In this document: positions 50,439 to 59,900 of the stretch, piece after piece | Layout of the letters: each line of letters begins with the position of its first letter | Numbering within the stretch: position 1 is the first letter of the stretch | Notes under the pieces: generated by a model | Seen by the model: only the letters and a program-made list of their open reading frames with translations | What the model was told of the DNA's origin: nothing | Databases searched by the model: none | Translations under genes and position numbers: made by a program | Source of the DNA: Mesorhizobium zhangyense | GTDB lineage: Bacteria; Pseudomonadota; Alphaproteobacteria; Rhizobiales; Rhizobiaceae | Length of the DNA stretch: 64,000 nt | Reading direction: 5' to 3' | Assembly: GCF_011045115.1 (NCBI RefSeq) | Contig: NZ_JAAKZG010000005.1 | Location: forward strand, 434,001 to 498,000

Positions 50439-51251
50439 ATGCACCCCGTTGCAAATGACCCGAACGGTTCGACAGAAACAAAGCGCGCGCCGCTCGTTGA
50501 GGCACGCGACCTGGTCAAGCAGTTCGGCGGTTTGCGTGCGGTCGACGGCATGTCGATCACGCTGCATCGCGGCGAGATGATGGGGCTGATCGGGCCTAAC
50601 GGTGCCGGCAAGACGACGCTGTTCAACCTGCTGGCCGGCAGTCTCAGGCCGACCTCCGGCGAGATCAGGATTTCCGGCCAGGCGGTTTCGCATGAAGGCC
50701 CTGAGCGGCGCATCGCGCGGGGCGTCGGCCGCACCTTCCAGATCCCAAAACCATTCGCCGAAATGACGGTTCTGGAGAACGTCCTGACCGGCGGCCAGCA
50801 TCAGGCCGGCGAGCATATCTGGAAGAACTTTTTGCAGCCCGGCCGTGTCGCTTCGCAGGAGAAAGCCGCCGTCGAGAAGGCGCGTTCGCTCCTGGAATTC
50901 GTCACGCTTTCCGGCCTCGAGAGCGAGCCGGCGCGGGTGCTGTCCGGCGGGCAGCGCAAGCTTCTGGAACTTGCCCGTATCCTGATGGCCGATCCCGAGA
51001 CCATCCTGCTTGATGAGCCCGCCGCCGGCGTCAACCCGACATTGCTCGAACTCATCATCGACCGGGTGCTGGAACTCAATGCGCGCGGCAAGTCGATCCT
51101 GCTGATCGAGCACAATATGGAAATGGTCGCGCGGCTGTGCGGCCGGGTGGTGGTCATGGCGGCGGGAAAACATCTGGCGGAAGGGTCTCCCGTCGAAGTG
51201 TCGCGCGACCGCACCGTCATCGAAGCCTATCTCGGCGGGGTGGCGGCATGA
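50439..51251 (+). CDS. livG: HAAT ABC transporter ATPase (LivG-like)
   Basis: 270 aa. Walker A GPNGAGKTT, signature LSGGQRKLLELARI, Walker B TILLDEPAAGVNP, and the LivG-type C-terminal ending IEAYLGG. The first 20 residues are an extra, poorly conserved stretch, so the start is uncertain; no strong ribosome site is seen. It overlaps the next ATPase gene by 4 bp. Symbol by family only; the substrate need not be an amino acid. Confidence 0.9.
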   Translation: MHPVANDPNGSTETKRAPLVEARDLVKQFGGLRAVDGMSITLHRGEMMGLIGPNGAGKTTLFNLLAGSLRPTSGEIRISGQAVSHEGPERRIARGVGRTFQIPKPFAEMTVLENVLTGGQHQAGEHIWKNFLQPGRVASQEKAAVEKARSLLEFVTLSGLESEPARVLSGGQRKLLELARILMADPETILLDEPAAGVNPTLLELIIDRVLELNARGKSILLIEHNMEMVARLCGRVVVMAAGKHLAEGSPVEVSRDRTVIEAYLGGVAA

Positions 51252-52003
51252 CGGCAACCGGCCAACCCGTCGCCCTGTCCACGAAAGCGCTGGTCGCCGG
51301 CTATGAGCGCGACCTGCCCATCGTGCGCGGCGTCGATTTTTCCATACGCTCGGGCGAACTCGTCATCGTGCTTGGGCCCAATGGCGCCGGCAAATCCACT
51401 TTCGTCAAGGCCGTCGCCGGGCTGGTGCCGATCCATTCCGGCGCAACATTCCTTGGCGATCGCGACATCACCAGTGTTCCGGCGCATGAAAAAATCCGCC
51501 ACGGCCTGGCCTTCGTGCCGCAGACCGAAAACATCTTCGCGACGCTGTCGATTAACGACAATCTGCTTCTGGCGGCAAACATTCTGCCGAAGGAAAAACG
51601 CAGCCGTCGCATCGCCGATCTCTACGCCATGTTCCCAGACCTTGCATCGCGGCCGTCGTTGCGGGCCGGCCAGCTATCCGGCGGGCAGCGTCAGATGCTG
51701 GCGGTGGCGCGCGCGCTGATCGTCGAGCCTTCGGTGCTGATCCTCGACGAGCCGTCCGCCGGCCTGTCGCCGAAGATCGTCTCCGAGGTTTTCTCAAAGC
51801 TCAAGGCGATCAACGAAACCGGGGTCACCATCATTCTCGTCGAGCAAAATGTGAAGGCAGCGCTCGCCATCGCCGACCGCGCCGTCATTCTGGTCGAAGG
51901 GCTGCTGCGCCACGAAGGGCCGGCTGCGACATTGGCTGACGACCCCATCGTCGCGGAACTCTATCTCGGTGCGCGGCATCAGTCGAAGGCGGTGGCGTCA
52001 TGA
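51248..52003 (+). CDS. livF: HAAT ABC transporter ATPase (LivF-like)
   Basis: 251 aa. Walker A GPNGAGKST, signature LSGGQRQMLAVARAL, Walker B VLILDEPSAGLSP, the end VAELYLGARH typical of LivF. The start at 51248 overlaps the livG stop (ATGA). It forms the ATPase pair with LivG. Confidence 0.92.
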   Translation: MTATGQPVALSTKALVAGYERDLPIVRGVDFSIRSGELVIVLGPNGAGKSTFVKAVAGLVPIHSGATFLGDRDITSVPAHEKIRHGLAFVPQTENIFATLSINDNLLLAANILPKEKRSRRIADLYAMFPDLASRPSLRAGQLSGGQRQMLAVARALIVEPSVLILDEPSAGLSPKIVSEVFSKLKAINETGVTIILVEQNVKAALAIADRAVILVEGLLRHEGPAATLADDPIVAELYLGARHQSKAVAS

Positions 52004-52911
52004 ACCCGCAAGCCATCATGGACGGGCTGATCACCGGCTCGATGATCGGGCTTGGCGCCATCGGCGTGACACTGACCTATTCGATCCTGCGCTTCGCCAA
52101 TTTCGCCCATGGCGAATTCATCAGCTGGGGCGCCTATTTCGCGCTCGCCATCAGCGGGGCGCTGGGTTCGCTGTCGGGCGCCTTTCTCGCGCCCATCGGG
52201 CCGTTCTCCTTCGGCTGGTCGCTGCCTTTGGCGACCGTGCTAGCCGTGGCGCTCACCGGCGGGCTGGCGCTTCTCGTTGACGCTCTGCTGTTCGGCCGCC
52301 TGCGTGCCCAGCGCGGTGCCGTCATCATTATGGTCATGGCGAGTTTTGGTGCGGCTCTCACCCTGCGCAGCCTGCTCGAATTCATCTTCACCTCCAAGCC
52401 GGCCTATTTCTCGAAGGCATTGCAGATCGCGATGCCTCTGGGCGGTGGCTTGCGCGCAACGCCCGACCAGCTTCTGTCGCTCGGCATTGCCGTACTGCTT
52501 GTCGTCGCCGTTCACCTGCTGCTCACCCGCACCGCGATCGGCCGCTCTATGCGCGCCGTTAGTGAGAACCAGCAGCTTGCCGGCGTCGTCGGCATCGATG
52601 TGCGCAAGGTCATCCGCACGGTCTGGGTGCTTGGCGCGGGGCTGGCCTGCGTCGCGGGCGTCATGGCCGGGCTGCTCGTGCAGATCCGTCCGTATATGGG
52701 TTTTGACCTCCTGCTGCCGCTGTTTGCGGCGGCGATACTGGGCGGCATCGGCAGCGTACCCGGCGCCATGCTTGCCGGCCTGATCGTCGGGCTGACGGAG
52801 GCCTTCGCGGTCCAGCTCATCGGTGCGGAATGGCGCGCGGCCATCGCCTTCGTCATCCTCGTCGCGGTGCTGCTGCTGCGCCCGCAGGGCCTGTTCGGGA
52901 GGCCGGAATGA
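52000..52911 (+). CDS. livH: HAAT ABC transporter permease (LivH-like)
   Basis: 303 aa with about eight membrane segments. DGLITGSMIGLGAIGVTLTY and FANFAHGEFISWGAYFAL are the LivH start, and GVDVRKVIRTVWVLGAGLA-type loops plus FAAAILGGIGSVPGAMLAGL follow. It overlaps livF by 4 bp. It forms the channel with LivM. Confidence 0.92.
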   Translation: MNPQAIMDGLITGSMIGLGAIGVTLTYSILRFANFAHGEFISWGAYFALAISGALGSLSGAFLAPIGPFSFGWSLPLATVLAVALTGGLALLVDALLFGRLRAQRGAVIIMVMASFGAALTLRSLLEFIFTSKPAYFSKALQIAMPLGGGLRATPDQLLSLGIAVLLVVAVHLLLTRTAIGRSMRAVSENQQLAGVVGIDVRKVIRTVWVLGAGLACVAGVMAGLLVQIRPYMGFDLLLPLFAAAILGGIGSVPGAMLAGLIVGLTEAFAVQLIGAEWRAAIAFVILVAVLLLRPQGLFGRPE

Positions 52912-53924
52912 GCGTCGAACTGATCGGCTATGGCGCCTTCTTCCTCACCATGGCGCTCACCTACGCCATCATCTGCCTGGGCCTCAATGTGCAGTGGGGG
53001 CAGACCGGCCTGTTCAATGTCGGCATTGCCGGCTTCGTCGCCATCGGCGCCTATGTCTCGGCGATCCTGACCACGCCCGACACAGCCAACCGCTTCGGTG
53101 GCTTTGACCTTCCGATCGCCGTCGGCTGGCTCGGGGCAGCGCTCGCCGCCGGCATCATCGCCTTCCTGATCGGCTGGCTGACGATCCGGCTGCGATCGGA
53201 CTATCTCGCCATTGCCACCTTCGGCGTCGCGGTCGCAGTCCAGCTCTGCGCGCTTAATCTGGAGCGGTTGACCGGCGGACCCTTCGGCATCGGCTTCATC
53301 CCGCGCCCCTTCGCCAGCCTTGCCGGCGATCCGCTCGCCTTCAGCCTGCTCAATCTGGGCGTGCTCGTCGTCGTCGTGCTTGTGCTTTATCTCGCATTGG
53401 AGCGGCTGGTGCGCAGCCCGTGGGGGCGCGTGCTGCGCGCCATTCGCGAGGACGAGACGGCAGCGCTGGCACTGGGCAAGAGCGCGGTCAGGTTCCGTCT
53501 CCAGGCCTTCGCCATCGGCGGCGGCATCATGGGGCTGGCGGGTGCCGCGCAGGCGCATTTCATCGGCTTCATTGCGCCGGAAAACTACCTGCCGATGCTG
53601 ACCTTCCAGGTCTGGGCGATGCTGATCGTCGGCGGTTCGGGCAACAATCGCGGCGCGATCCTCGGCGCGGTGCTGGTCTGGGGCATCTGGGCTGCTTCGG
53701 CGGCGGCTGTGTCGGCCATCTTCCCGCCCGATCAGCAGGCGCGCGCCGCAGCGCTGCAGATCGTCATGATCGGCGTCGCGCTCTGCGCCATCCTGCTCCT
53801 GCGCCCGCGTGGCATTCTGGGCGAGGTGCGGGTGGTTTCCCGCCATCTCGGCCGCCTGTCGCCGCTCAAGCGCGCCACCTCGATCCCGCAAAACAACGAG
53901 CCTCAGCATGTCCAAAAGCCCTGA
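52908..53924 (+). CDS. livM: HAAT ABC transporter permease (LivM-like)
   Basis: 338 aa with about nine membrane segments. ICLGLNVQWGQTGLFNVGIAGF is diagnostic of LivM, as are VLRAIREDETAALALGKSAV (the coupling loop) and LIVGGSGNNRGAILGAVLVW. The start at 52908 overlaps livH by 4 bp. Its 3' end overlaps the AKR-RidA gene by 17 bp, so that gene is translated as part of the transporter operon. Confidence 0.92.
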   Translation: MSVELIGYGAFFLTMALTYAIICLGLNVQWGQTGLFNVGIAGFVAIGAYVSAILTTPDTANRFGGFDLPIAVGWLGAALAAGIIAFLIGWLTIRLRSDYLAIATFGVAVAVQLCALNLERLTGGPFGIGFIPRPFASLAGDPLAFSLLNLGVLVVVVLVLYLALERLVRSPWGRVLRAIREDETAALALGKSAVRFRLQAFAIGGGIMGLAGAAQAHFIGFIAPENYLPMLTFQVWAMLIVGGSGNNRGAILGAVLVWGIWAASAAAVSAIFPPDQQARAAALQIVMIGVALCAILLLRPRGILGEVRVVSRHLGRLSPLKRATSIPQNNEPQHVQKP

Positions 53925-55365
53925 CCGCATCGCGCTCAGTGATACGCTTTCCATCAGCCGCCTGGTCTGCGGGCTATGGCAGGTGGCCGATCTCGAAAAG
54001 GGCGGCACGCTGCTCGATCCCGAACGCGCGGCGGATGCACTGCAGGCCTATGCCGAGGCCGGCTTCGACACCTTCGACATGGCCGACCACTATGGCAGCG
54101 CCGAGGTGATCACAGGCCGGCTTCTGGCGCGTTACCCTGCCAGCAAGCGCCCCGTCGCTTTCACCAAATGGTGCCCGGAGCCCGGACCGATGACCGCCGA
54201 GATCGTGCGCGAGGGCGTGCAGGAACGCCTCGACCGGCTCGGTGTCGACAAGGTCGATCTCCTGCAATTCCACTGGTGGACCTTCGAGCATCCGGCATGG
54301 CTCGACGCGCTGCATGAGATGGCGCAGCTCAAAGGCGAGGGGCTGATTGGCGCGATCGGCGTTACCAATTTCGATGCTGCGCATCTGGCGCTGGCGCTGG
54401 CCGATGGCGTGCCGGTCGCCACCAATCAGGTTTCCTTCTCGCTCGTTGACCGGCGGGCAGCCGGCGCGCTGTCTGGGTTGTGCAAGAAGACCGGAGTGAG
54501 ACTGCTGGCCTATGGCACGCTCTGCGGCGGCTTCCTCTCCGAAAAATGGCTGGGCCAGCCGGAGCCCTCAGAAATCGCCGACTGGAGCCGCTCGAAATAC
54601 AAGCGCTTCATCGACACGGCCGGCGGCTGGGCCGGTTTCCAGGGCATTCTCGTAGCTGCCAGCGAGATTGCCAAAAAACACAAGGTCTCGATCTCCAATG
54701 TCGCGACGCGCTGGGTGCTCGAACATGAGGCGGTAGCAGCGGCCATAATCGGCGCGCGCATCGGCGAGAGTGAGCATCGCTCCGACAACCTCAACATTTT
54801 CGACTTCTCGCTCGACGCTGAAGATAGAGCGCGGCTCGAAGAGGCTTTCGCCGCGACGAACCCTATTCCCGGTGACTGCGGCGACGAATATCGCCGCCCG
54901 CCCTATCTCACTGCGTCGGGCGATCTCAGCCACCATCTCGACGCGATCCCCTCGGTGTTTAAGGCCGAACCCATGCCCGGGCGTCCTGATCGCCTGCGCG
55001 TTTCCTCCGGCAGCATCTGGGAGCCGATCGCCGGCTACAGCCGCGCCGTGCGGGTGAAGGACATGATCCGCGTCTCCGGCACCACGGCCACGCACGCGTC
55101 CGACCGTTGCGTTGCGCCGGGCGATGCCGGCGCACAGACCACATACATTCTCGACAAGATTGCTGCTTCCATCACGGCGCTCGGCGGCAAGATGGAGGAC
55201 GTCGTGCGTACCCGCATCTATCTGCGCGACGCCTCGAAATGGGAGCCGGTTTCGCGCGCCCATGGCCGGGTGTTCGGCGAGGTGTTGCCGGCCAACACGC
55301 TGATCGAAGCCGGCGATCTGATCGGTGACTATGAGGTCGAGATCGAGGCCGAGGCGATTGTCTGA
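53908..55365 (+). CDS. Fusion of aldo/keto reductase and RidA-like (YjgF) domains
   Basis: 485 aa. Residues 1 to about 320 are an AKR barrel with the tetrad Asp/Tyr ([13 protein letters not shown]), Lys ([10 protein letters not shown]) and His ([12 protein letters not shown]). Residues from about 355 on are a RidA/YjgF domain ([42 protein letters not shown]). The Arg that acts in E. coli RidA imine deamination (PARSCVE) is here PANTLIE, with Asn463, so this domain belongs with the Rid types thought not to be imine deaminases. It starts inside livM and ends with a 37-bp tail overlap with the glycosylase gene. It probably acts on the imported compound. Confidence 0.88.
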   Translation: MSKSPDRIALSDTLSISRLVCGLWQVADLEKGGTLLDPERAADALQAYAEAGFDTFDMADHYGSAEVITGRLLARYPASKRPVAFTKWCPEPGPMTAEIVREGVQERLDRLGVDKVDLLQFHWWTFEHPAWLDALHEMAQLKGEGLIGAIGVTNFDAAHLALALADGVPVATNQVSFSLVDRRAAGALSGLCKKTGVRLLAYGTLCGGFLSEKWLGQPEPSEIADWSRSKYKRFIDTAGGWAGFQGILVAASEIAKKHKVSISNVATRWVLEHEAVAAAIIGARIGESEHRSDNLNIFDFSLDAEDRARLEEAFAATNPIPGDCGDEYRRPPYLTASGDLSHHLDAIPSVFKAEPMPGRPDRLRVSSGSIWEPIAGYSRAVRVKDMIRVSGTTATHASDRCVAPGDAGAQTTYILDKIAASITALGGKMEDVVRTRIYLRDASKWEPVSRAHGRVFGEVLPANTLIEAGDLIGDYEVEIEAEAIV

Positions 55366-55916
55366 GGTTCCGTGGCAAAGCGCCGGCTGACGAAACGTGA
55401 GCCGGCAAGGCCAAAGCGCCAGGGATAATCGACCGCCTGGCTGATGCCGATGCGCTTTCCGACGAGGATGCCGACATCCCTTGCTCTCGGCTCAATCCGG
55501 ATATCAGGACCGTCGAGCGAGAGCTTGTCATGCGAGCGGTCGATGGCGAGCGCCTGGCAAAGCCTGCCGGGGCCGGCGCAAAGCAGGCGCAAATCGTCGA
55601 GACCGCGCCGTTCGCGCATCAGCTCCATGCCATCGAGCGGTTCTAGCGCCCGGATCAGCACCGCGCTGCCTGGTTCGCAGACCGTGTTCAGGCACCAGTG
55701 AATTCCGTAGGAACGGTAGACATAGGCACGTCCCGGTGGCCCGAACATTGCGGCATTGCGCTCGGTTGGTCCACGAAAGGCGTGCGAGGCGGGATCGTCA
55801 GGACGATAGGCCTCGGTCTCGACGATGATGCCACCGACGCCATTGGCATGGATGATCGCGCCGATCAGATCCTTTGCGACGGTCACGGCGTCCCGTGCGA
55901 AAAATGAACTGGTCAT
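55329..55916 (-). CDS. 3-methyladenine DNA glycosylase (AAG/MPG type)
   Basis: 195 aa. [21 protein letters not shown] is followed by the catalytic [19 protein letters not shown] (Glu), [21 protein letters not shown] and [14 protein letters not shown], the conserved core of Pfam Pur_DNA_glyco. It removes alkylated and deaminated purines from DNA. I start at 55916 ([11 protein letters not shown]), the usual position for the family; the frame stays open to 56090. Its stop lies inside the 3' end of the AKR-RidA gene on the other strand. Confidence 0.92.
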   Translation of the reverse strand: MTSSFFARDAVTVAKDLIGAIIHANGVGGIIVETEAYRPDDPASHAFRGPTERNAAMFGPPGRAYVYRSYGIHWCLNTVCEPGSAVLIRALEPLDGMELMRERRGLDDLRLLCAGPGRLCQALAIDRSHDKLSLDGPDIRIEPRARDVGILVGKRIGISQAVDYPWRFGLAGSRFVSRRFATEPQTIASASISTS

Positions 55917-56183
55917 GCCGGTCCGAAAAGTTTGCGGTTTGTACGTCAGGTGTCCGCGGCTACGCGTATCATTGCAAGGCTTTCCCTTCCACTTCGCAGT
56001 CACAAGAACCGGCGTCTCTGAAGACGTTTCCGTCATGATGATGGTTTGAGCGCCATTCCCCGTCGCAGATTGCCATCTCGATTCTTGCAATCGTCGGTAG
56101 AATCATTGCGTGAGTTTTGCGGCTTATGCGGTCGTCGCCCTTTCCTAGGGATCAGTCGGTCCATTTCAAAAAAGGAGCAGATA

Positions 56184-57089
56184 ATGGGAAGCAATCTGAG
56201 GCTCGGCGTTCTTGCCGCCGGTGTAGTCGTAGCGCTCCTGGTTGCGATGGGGTCGTGGTACACGATCGATCAGGGAGAGCGCGGCGTCATCCTGCGCTAT
56301 GGCGCCATTGCCGGGACGGCTGAACCTGGCCTCGGTTTCAAACTGCCCCTGATCGACGCCGTCGTGCGTGTTTCCGTCCAGTCCAAGGCTGTCGTCTACG
56401 ACAAGATGGAAGCCTATAGCCGTGACCAGCAGCCGGCCGACATCAAGCTTTCGGTGAACTACCGAATTCCAGTCGATCAGGTCGATACGGTCTATGAAAA
56501 GTACGGTTCGGAAGATGGGCTGTTGTCCCGCTTAGTCGAGCGCAAGGTTTTCGAGGAAACCAAGACGGTTTTCGGCCGCTTCAATGCCGTCACGGCCATT
56601 CAGGAGCGCGGCCGCCTCAACCAGGAGATTGCCGAAGCCATTCAGCGAAGCGTTGCCGGGCCGGTCGTGATCGACACGGTGCAGATCGAGAATATCGATT
56701 TCTCGGACGCCTATGAGCAATCCATCGAGCAACGCATGCTGGCCGAAGTCGAGGTGCAGCGTCTGCGCCAGAACGCGGAGCGGGAAAAGGTGCAGGCCGA
56801 GATAACCGTCACCCAAGCCAATGCGCAAGCCGACGCACAGCGCGCTCAGGCCCAGGCCCAGGCGGATTCCGTACGCCTGCAGGCCCAGGCCGAGGCCGAA
56901 GCGATCCAGCTTCGCGGCAACGCCGAAGCCCTGGCGATCAAGGCGCGCGGCGATGCCTTGCGCGACAATCCCGGCCTTGTCGCCCTGACGCAGGCGGAGC
57001 GCTGGAACGGCCAGCTTCCGCAGACCATGCTTCCGAACAGCAGCATTCCGATGCTCAATCTGGATACGCGGGCGGTGGCGCAGGATTGA
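56184..57089 (+). CDS. SPFH/band 7 (prohibitin-like) membrane protein
   Basis: 301 aa. One N-terminal membrane segment (about 7-24, VLAAGVVVALLVAMGSW) is followed by the SPFH domain (IDQGERGVILRYGAIAGTAEP, PADIKLSVNYRIP, IENIDFSDAYEQSIEQRMLA) and a long Gln/Ala coiled coil (QANAQADAQRAQAQAQADSV). It is prohibitin/HflC-like and likely forms membrane ring scaffolds that control proteases. There is no HflK or NfeD partner next to it. Start at 56184, with AAGGAG 8 nt upstream. Confidence 0.92.
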   Translation: MGSNLRLGVLAAGVVVALLVAMGSWYTIDQGERGVILRYGAIAGTAEPGLGFKLPLIDAVVRVSVQSKAVVYDKMEAYSRDQQPADIKLSVNYRIPVDQVDTVYEKYGSEDGLLSRLVERKVFEETKTVFGRFNAVTAIQERGRLNQEIAEAIQRSVAGPVVIDTVQIENIDFSDAYEQSIEQRMLAEVEVQRLRQNAEREKVQAEITVTQANAQADAQRAQAQAQADSVRLQAQAEAEAIQLRGNAEALAIKARGDALRDNPGLVALTQAERWNGQLPQTMLPNSSIPMLNLDTRAVAQD

Positions 57090-57209
57090 TTGCTTTCGAG
57101 CACGCGGCCGGTCTGCATCTGGCCGCGCCGCGCCACGCATGTTGAGAAAGCGCCTCTCCCTGTCCGATGCGGGACGACGGACACTATACCGAGGCGCTCT
57201 TGAATTAAT

Positions 57210-57286
57210 TGGTGATCCCGACAGGAATCGAACCTGTGACCTACAGATTAGGAATCTGCCGCTCTATCCTACTGAGCTACGGGACC
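57210..57286 (-). tRNA. tRNA-Arg (anticodon CCT)
   Basis: Read on the minus strand: acceptor GGTCCCG/CGGGATC (7 pairs, one G-T), D arm GCTCAGTAGGATAGAGC, anticodon stem CAGAT with loop TTCCTAA (anticodon CCT at its centre), and T arm ACAGGTTCGATTCCTGT. The terminal CCA is encoded. It lies alone between the SPFH and amidohydrolase genes. Confidence 0.97.
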
Positions 57287-57362
57287 AACCGGAAAGACAC
57301 ATAGCCGCTTCGGCGCGTTTCGCCAACGGTTTTGGGCAGCAAAATTTGCTGCCCTTTGCCGT

Positions 57363-58526
57363 TCATGCCGCCAGTGTGGTCTCGGCCAAGCGCACCCAAT
57401 AGCTCATGCCGTGCGGGATGACCTCGTCGTTGAAATCGTAGGCGGAGTTGTGCAGGTTGGCGGTGTCGCCGTTGCCGATGAAGATGAAGGCGCCGGGGCG
57501 GGCTTCCAGCATGTAGGAAAAGTCCTCGCCGCCCATCACCGGCTGGATTTCGCGATGGACCTGGTTGCCGCCGGCAATCACCGCCGCGACGTCGCCGGCA
57601 ATCACGGTTTCCTCGGGATGATTGAAGGTGACGGGGTAGTTCGCGTCGTAGTGGACGTTGATCGTCGCGCCATAGGCGGCAGCGATGCCTGAACAGATGG
57701 TTTCGATGCGTTCGCGGGCGATTGCGGCGACTTCCTTCTTCAGGGTGCGCACCGTGCCGGCGAGTTCGACCTGTTCGGGAATGACGTTGTAGGCGTCGCC
57801 ACCGTGGAATTTTGTCACCGTCACGACGACCGAATCGACCGGGTTGACCGTGCGCGAGGCGATGGTCTGGAAGGCTGTGACGATCTGGCTGCCGATGACC
57901 ACCGGGTCGATGGCGAGATGGGGCATGGCCGCATGGCCGCCCTTGCCCTTCACGGTGATGGTGAATTCGGCGGTCGCCGCCATGATCGGGCCGGGCCGGA
58001 TGGCGAACTGGCCGACCGGCAGGCCGGGAATGTTGTGCATGCCGAAGACTTTTTCGATGCCGAAGCGGTCCATCATGCCGTCATTGACCATGGCAAGGCC
58101 GCCGGCGCCGCCTTCTTCGGCCGGCTGGAAGATGACGGCGACGGAGCCGGCGAAATTGCGCGTCTCAGTGAGATATTTGGCGGCCCCCAGAAGCATGGCG
58201 GTGTGGCCGTCATGGCCGCAGGCGTGCATCTTGCCGGGCACGGTCGAGGCATAGGGCTTGCCGGTGGTCTCGGTGATCGGCAGCGCGTCCATGTCGGCGC
58301 GCAGGCCGACGGTCGAGCCGGCACCGAGATTGCCGCGGATGACGCCGACCACGCCGGTCCTGCCGATGCCGGGCACGACCTCGTCGCAGCCGAAGGATTT
58401 CAGCTTTTCAGTGACGAACTCGGCCGTCTTGAACACGTCGTAGTTCAGCTCGGGGTTCTGGTGCAGCGTGCGGCGCCAGCCGGCGACTTCGTCCTGCAGT
58501 TCGGCGGCTCGGTTCAGGATCGGCAT
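57363..58526 (-). CDS. M20 family amidohydrolase (hippurate hydrolase type)
   Basis: 387 aa. Metal ligands lie in KMHACGHDGHTAMLLG (Cys/His pair) and FQPAEEGGAGG (Glu-Glu), with a His in VFGMHNIPGLPVG and the late His in the C-terminal part. GLRADMDALPITE is the M20D start. The lid domain (about 185-295) has KGKGGHAAMPHLAIDPV. It hydrolyses N-acyl or carbamoyl amino acids. I start at 58526 (MPILNRAAELQ); the upstream frame to 58622 has no good site. The ribosome site is weak. Confidence 0.92.
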   Translation of the reverse strand: MPILNRAAELQDEVAGWRRTLHQNPELNYDVFKTAEFVTEKLKSFGCDEVVPGIGRTGVVGVIRGNLGAGSTVGLRADMDALPITETTGKPYASTVPGKMHACGHDGHTAMLLGAAKYLTETRNFAGSVAVIFQPAEEGGAGGLAMVNDGMMDRFGIEKVFGMHNIPGLPVGQFAIRPGPIMAATAEFTITVKGKGGHAAMPHLAIDPVVIGSQIVTAFQTIASRTVNPVDSVVVTVTKFHGGDAYNVIPEQVELAGTVRTLKKEVAAIARERIETICSGIAAAYGATINVHYDANYPVTFNHPEETVIAGDVAAVIAGGNQVHREIQPVMGGEDFSYMLEARPGAFIFIGNGDTANLHNSAYDFNDEVIPHGMSYWVRLAETTLAA

Positions 58527-58739
58527 GGTGAATGACTTTCGTTGTTCATGGTTTCCCGGCATTACCCACAATCGTGATCGCAGATGCTTTGCCATCATGA
58601 GGTCACATAAGCTAAATAGCACCGCATGAACGTGGGTGCGGGACGATGATGGCCAATGCGTGCTGTCGGATATTGGCCCAGGGCCGAAATCTTACGGACC
58701 ACGGGGCGACCACGGCAAGAGGCGATTTCAGGATTTCTC

Positions 58740-59885
58740 ATGCGGCATAGCTTTTTTCCAAAAGGACTTCTCGCCGGGCTGGCAGCGCTCGGTGCGCTGG
58801 CGGCGGCGCCGGCATGGGCCAATCCGTCGATCCTTTTCGACCTGAACACCGGCAAGGTGCTGCAGCATCAAGATGCGTTCCAGCGCTGGCATCCCGCCTC
58901 GCTTACAAAGCTGATGACGGCTTACGTCACTTTCCGGGCCATCGATGCGGGTGAATTGACACTGCAATCGCCCATCAAGGTCACCAAGAAATCCGCCGCC
59001 GAGCCGCCGAGCAAGATGGGCTACAAGCCCGGCTCGGTGATGACGCTCGACAATGCGCTGAAGATGATGCTGATCAAATCGGCCAACGACATCGCCTATG
59101 CCGTGGGCGAGAATGTCGGCGGCACGATCCCGGCCTTTGCCGACCGCATGAACACAGAGGCCGCGCGCCTTGGCATGACCGGCAGCCATTTCACCAATGC
59201 CAACGGCCTGCATGACCCGCTGAACTATACGACCGCGCATGATCTCGCCATTCTGGTGCGGGCGATCCGCACGGAATATCCGCAATATGCGCCCTATTTT
59301 GCCATCGAGGGCCTCAGTGCCGGCAAGAAGGTGCTGAAGAGCTTCAATCTGCTGGTTGGCCGCTATCCGGGGGCGGATGGCATGAAGACGGGCTTCGTCT
59401 GCGCTTCGGGTTTCAACATGATCGGCTCGGCGACGCGCAACGGGCATACGCTGGTCGCAGTCGTGCTGGGCGAGAAAACGGCGGTGAGCCGCGCCGAAAC
59501 GGCTGCAAATCTGCTCAATCAGGGCTTTGCGATGCCCGATGCCGGCGGCGCAACCGTGGCGACGCTGCCTGTCTATGGCAACCCGACTGCGGCTCCGCTC
59601 GATATCCGCGACCAGATTTGTCCGAAGAAGCCGGCTGCGACTGCCGCGGCACCTTCGGAGGATGCCGGCGAACAGGCAGCCACGGGTCCGAAGTCGCCTT
59701 ATCTCGAAAAGCTGGATCACGAACCACGCCTCGTCGCGGTCGGGCTCGGCGGTGCGACCGGCCCGGTGCCGAAGGCGTTCGCGGCGATCGCTGCCCAGAG
59801 CTATGCCGACGTACCGATCCCGACTTGGCGCCCGGACCGGCCGGCACCTGGCGGTACGCTGGCGGCCCAGGGCGACAGCCAATAG
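58740..59885 (+). CDS. D-alanyl-D-alanine carboxypeptidase (DacF/PBP5-6 type)
   Basis: 381 aa. Signal peptide MRHSFFPKGLLAGLAALGALAAAPAWA. Penicillin-binding motifs: SxxK in HPASLTKLMTAYVT, SxN in LIKSANDIAYAVG and KTG in ADGMKTGFVCASG. The C-terminal 80 residues are rich in Pro, Ala and Thr (APAxxPSEDAGEQAAT) rather than a standard PBP5 C-domain with a membrane helix. It trims the peptide stem of new peptidoglycan. I start at 58740, where AGGA stands 9 nt upstream. The next gene follows after 15 bp. Confidence 0.93.
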   Translation: MRHSFFPKGLLAGLAALGALAAAPAWANPSILFDLNTGKVLQHQDAFQRWHPASLTKLMTAYVTFRAIDAGELTLQSPIKVTKKSAAEPPSKMGYKPGSVMTLDNALKMMLIKSANDIAYAVGENVGGTIPAFADRMNTEAARLGMTGSHFTNANGLHDPLNYTTAHDLAILVRAIRTEYPQYAPYFAIEGLSAGKKVLKSFNLLVGRYPGADGMKTGFVCASGFNMIGSATRNGHTLVAVVLGEKTAVSRAETAANLLNQGFAMPDAGGATVATLPVYGNPTAAPLDIRDQICPKKPAATAAAPSEDAGEQAATGPKSPYLEKLDHEPRLVAVGLGGATGPVPKAFAAIAAQSYADVPIPTWRPDRPAPGGTLAAQGDSQ

Positions 59886-59900
59886 GCTAGGGCGCTGAAC

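Noticed and set aside
52512-54008. Open frame of 498 codons on the minus strand opposite livH-livM
   Set aside because: Reverse translation of two permeases (Asp/Glu/Arg-rich), no domain.
57210-57286. tRNA-Arg as an integration site for a mobile element
   Set aside because: No integrase, no repeated tRNA 3' end and ordinary housekeeping genes on both sides.
57334-57354. Hairpin GGGCAGC-AAAATTT-GCTGCCC after the amidohydrolase gene
   Set aside because: No T-run on the strand of the gene it follows, so I do not call it a terminator, although it may aid 3'-end protection.
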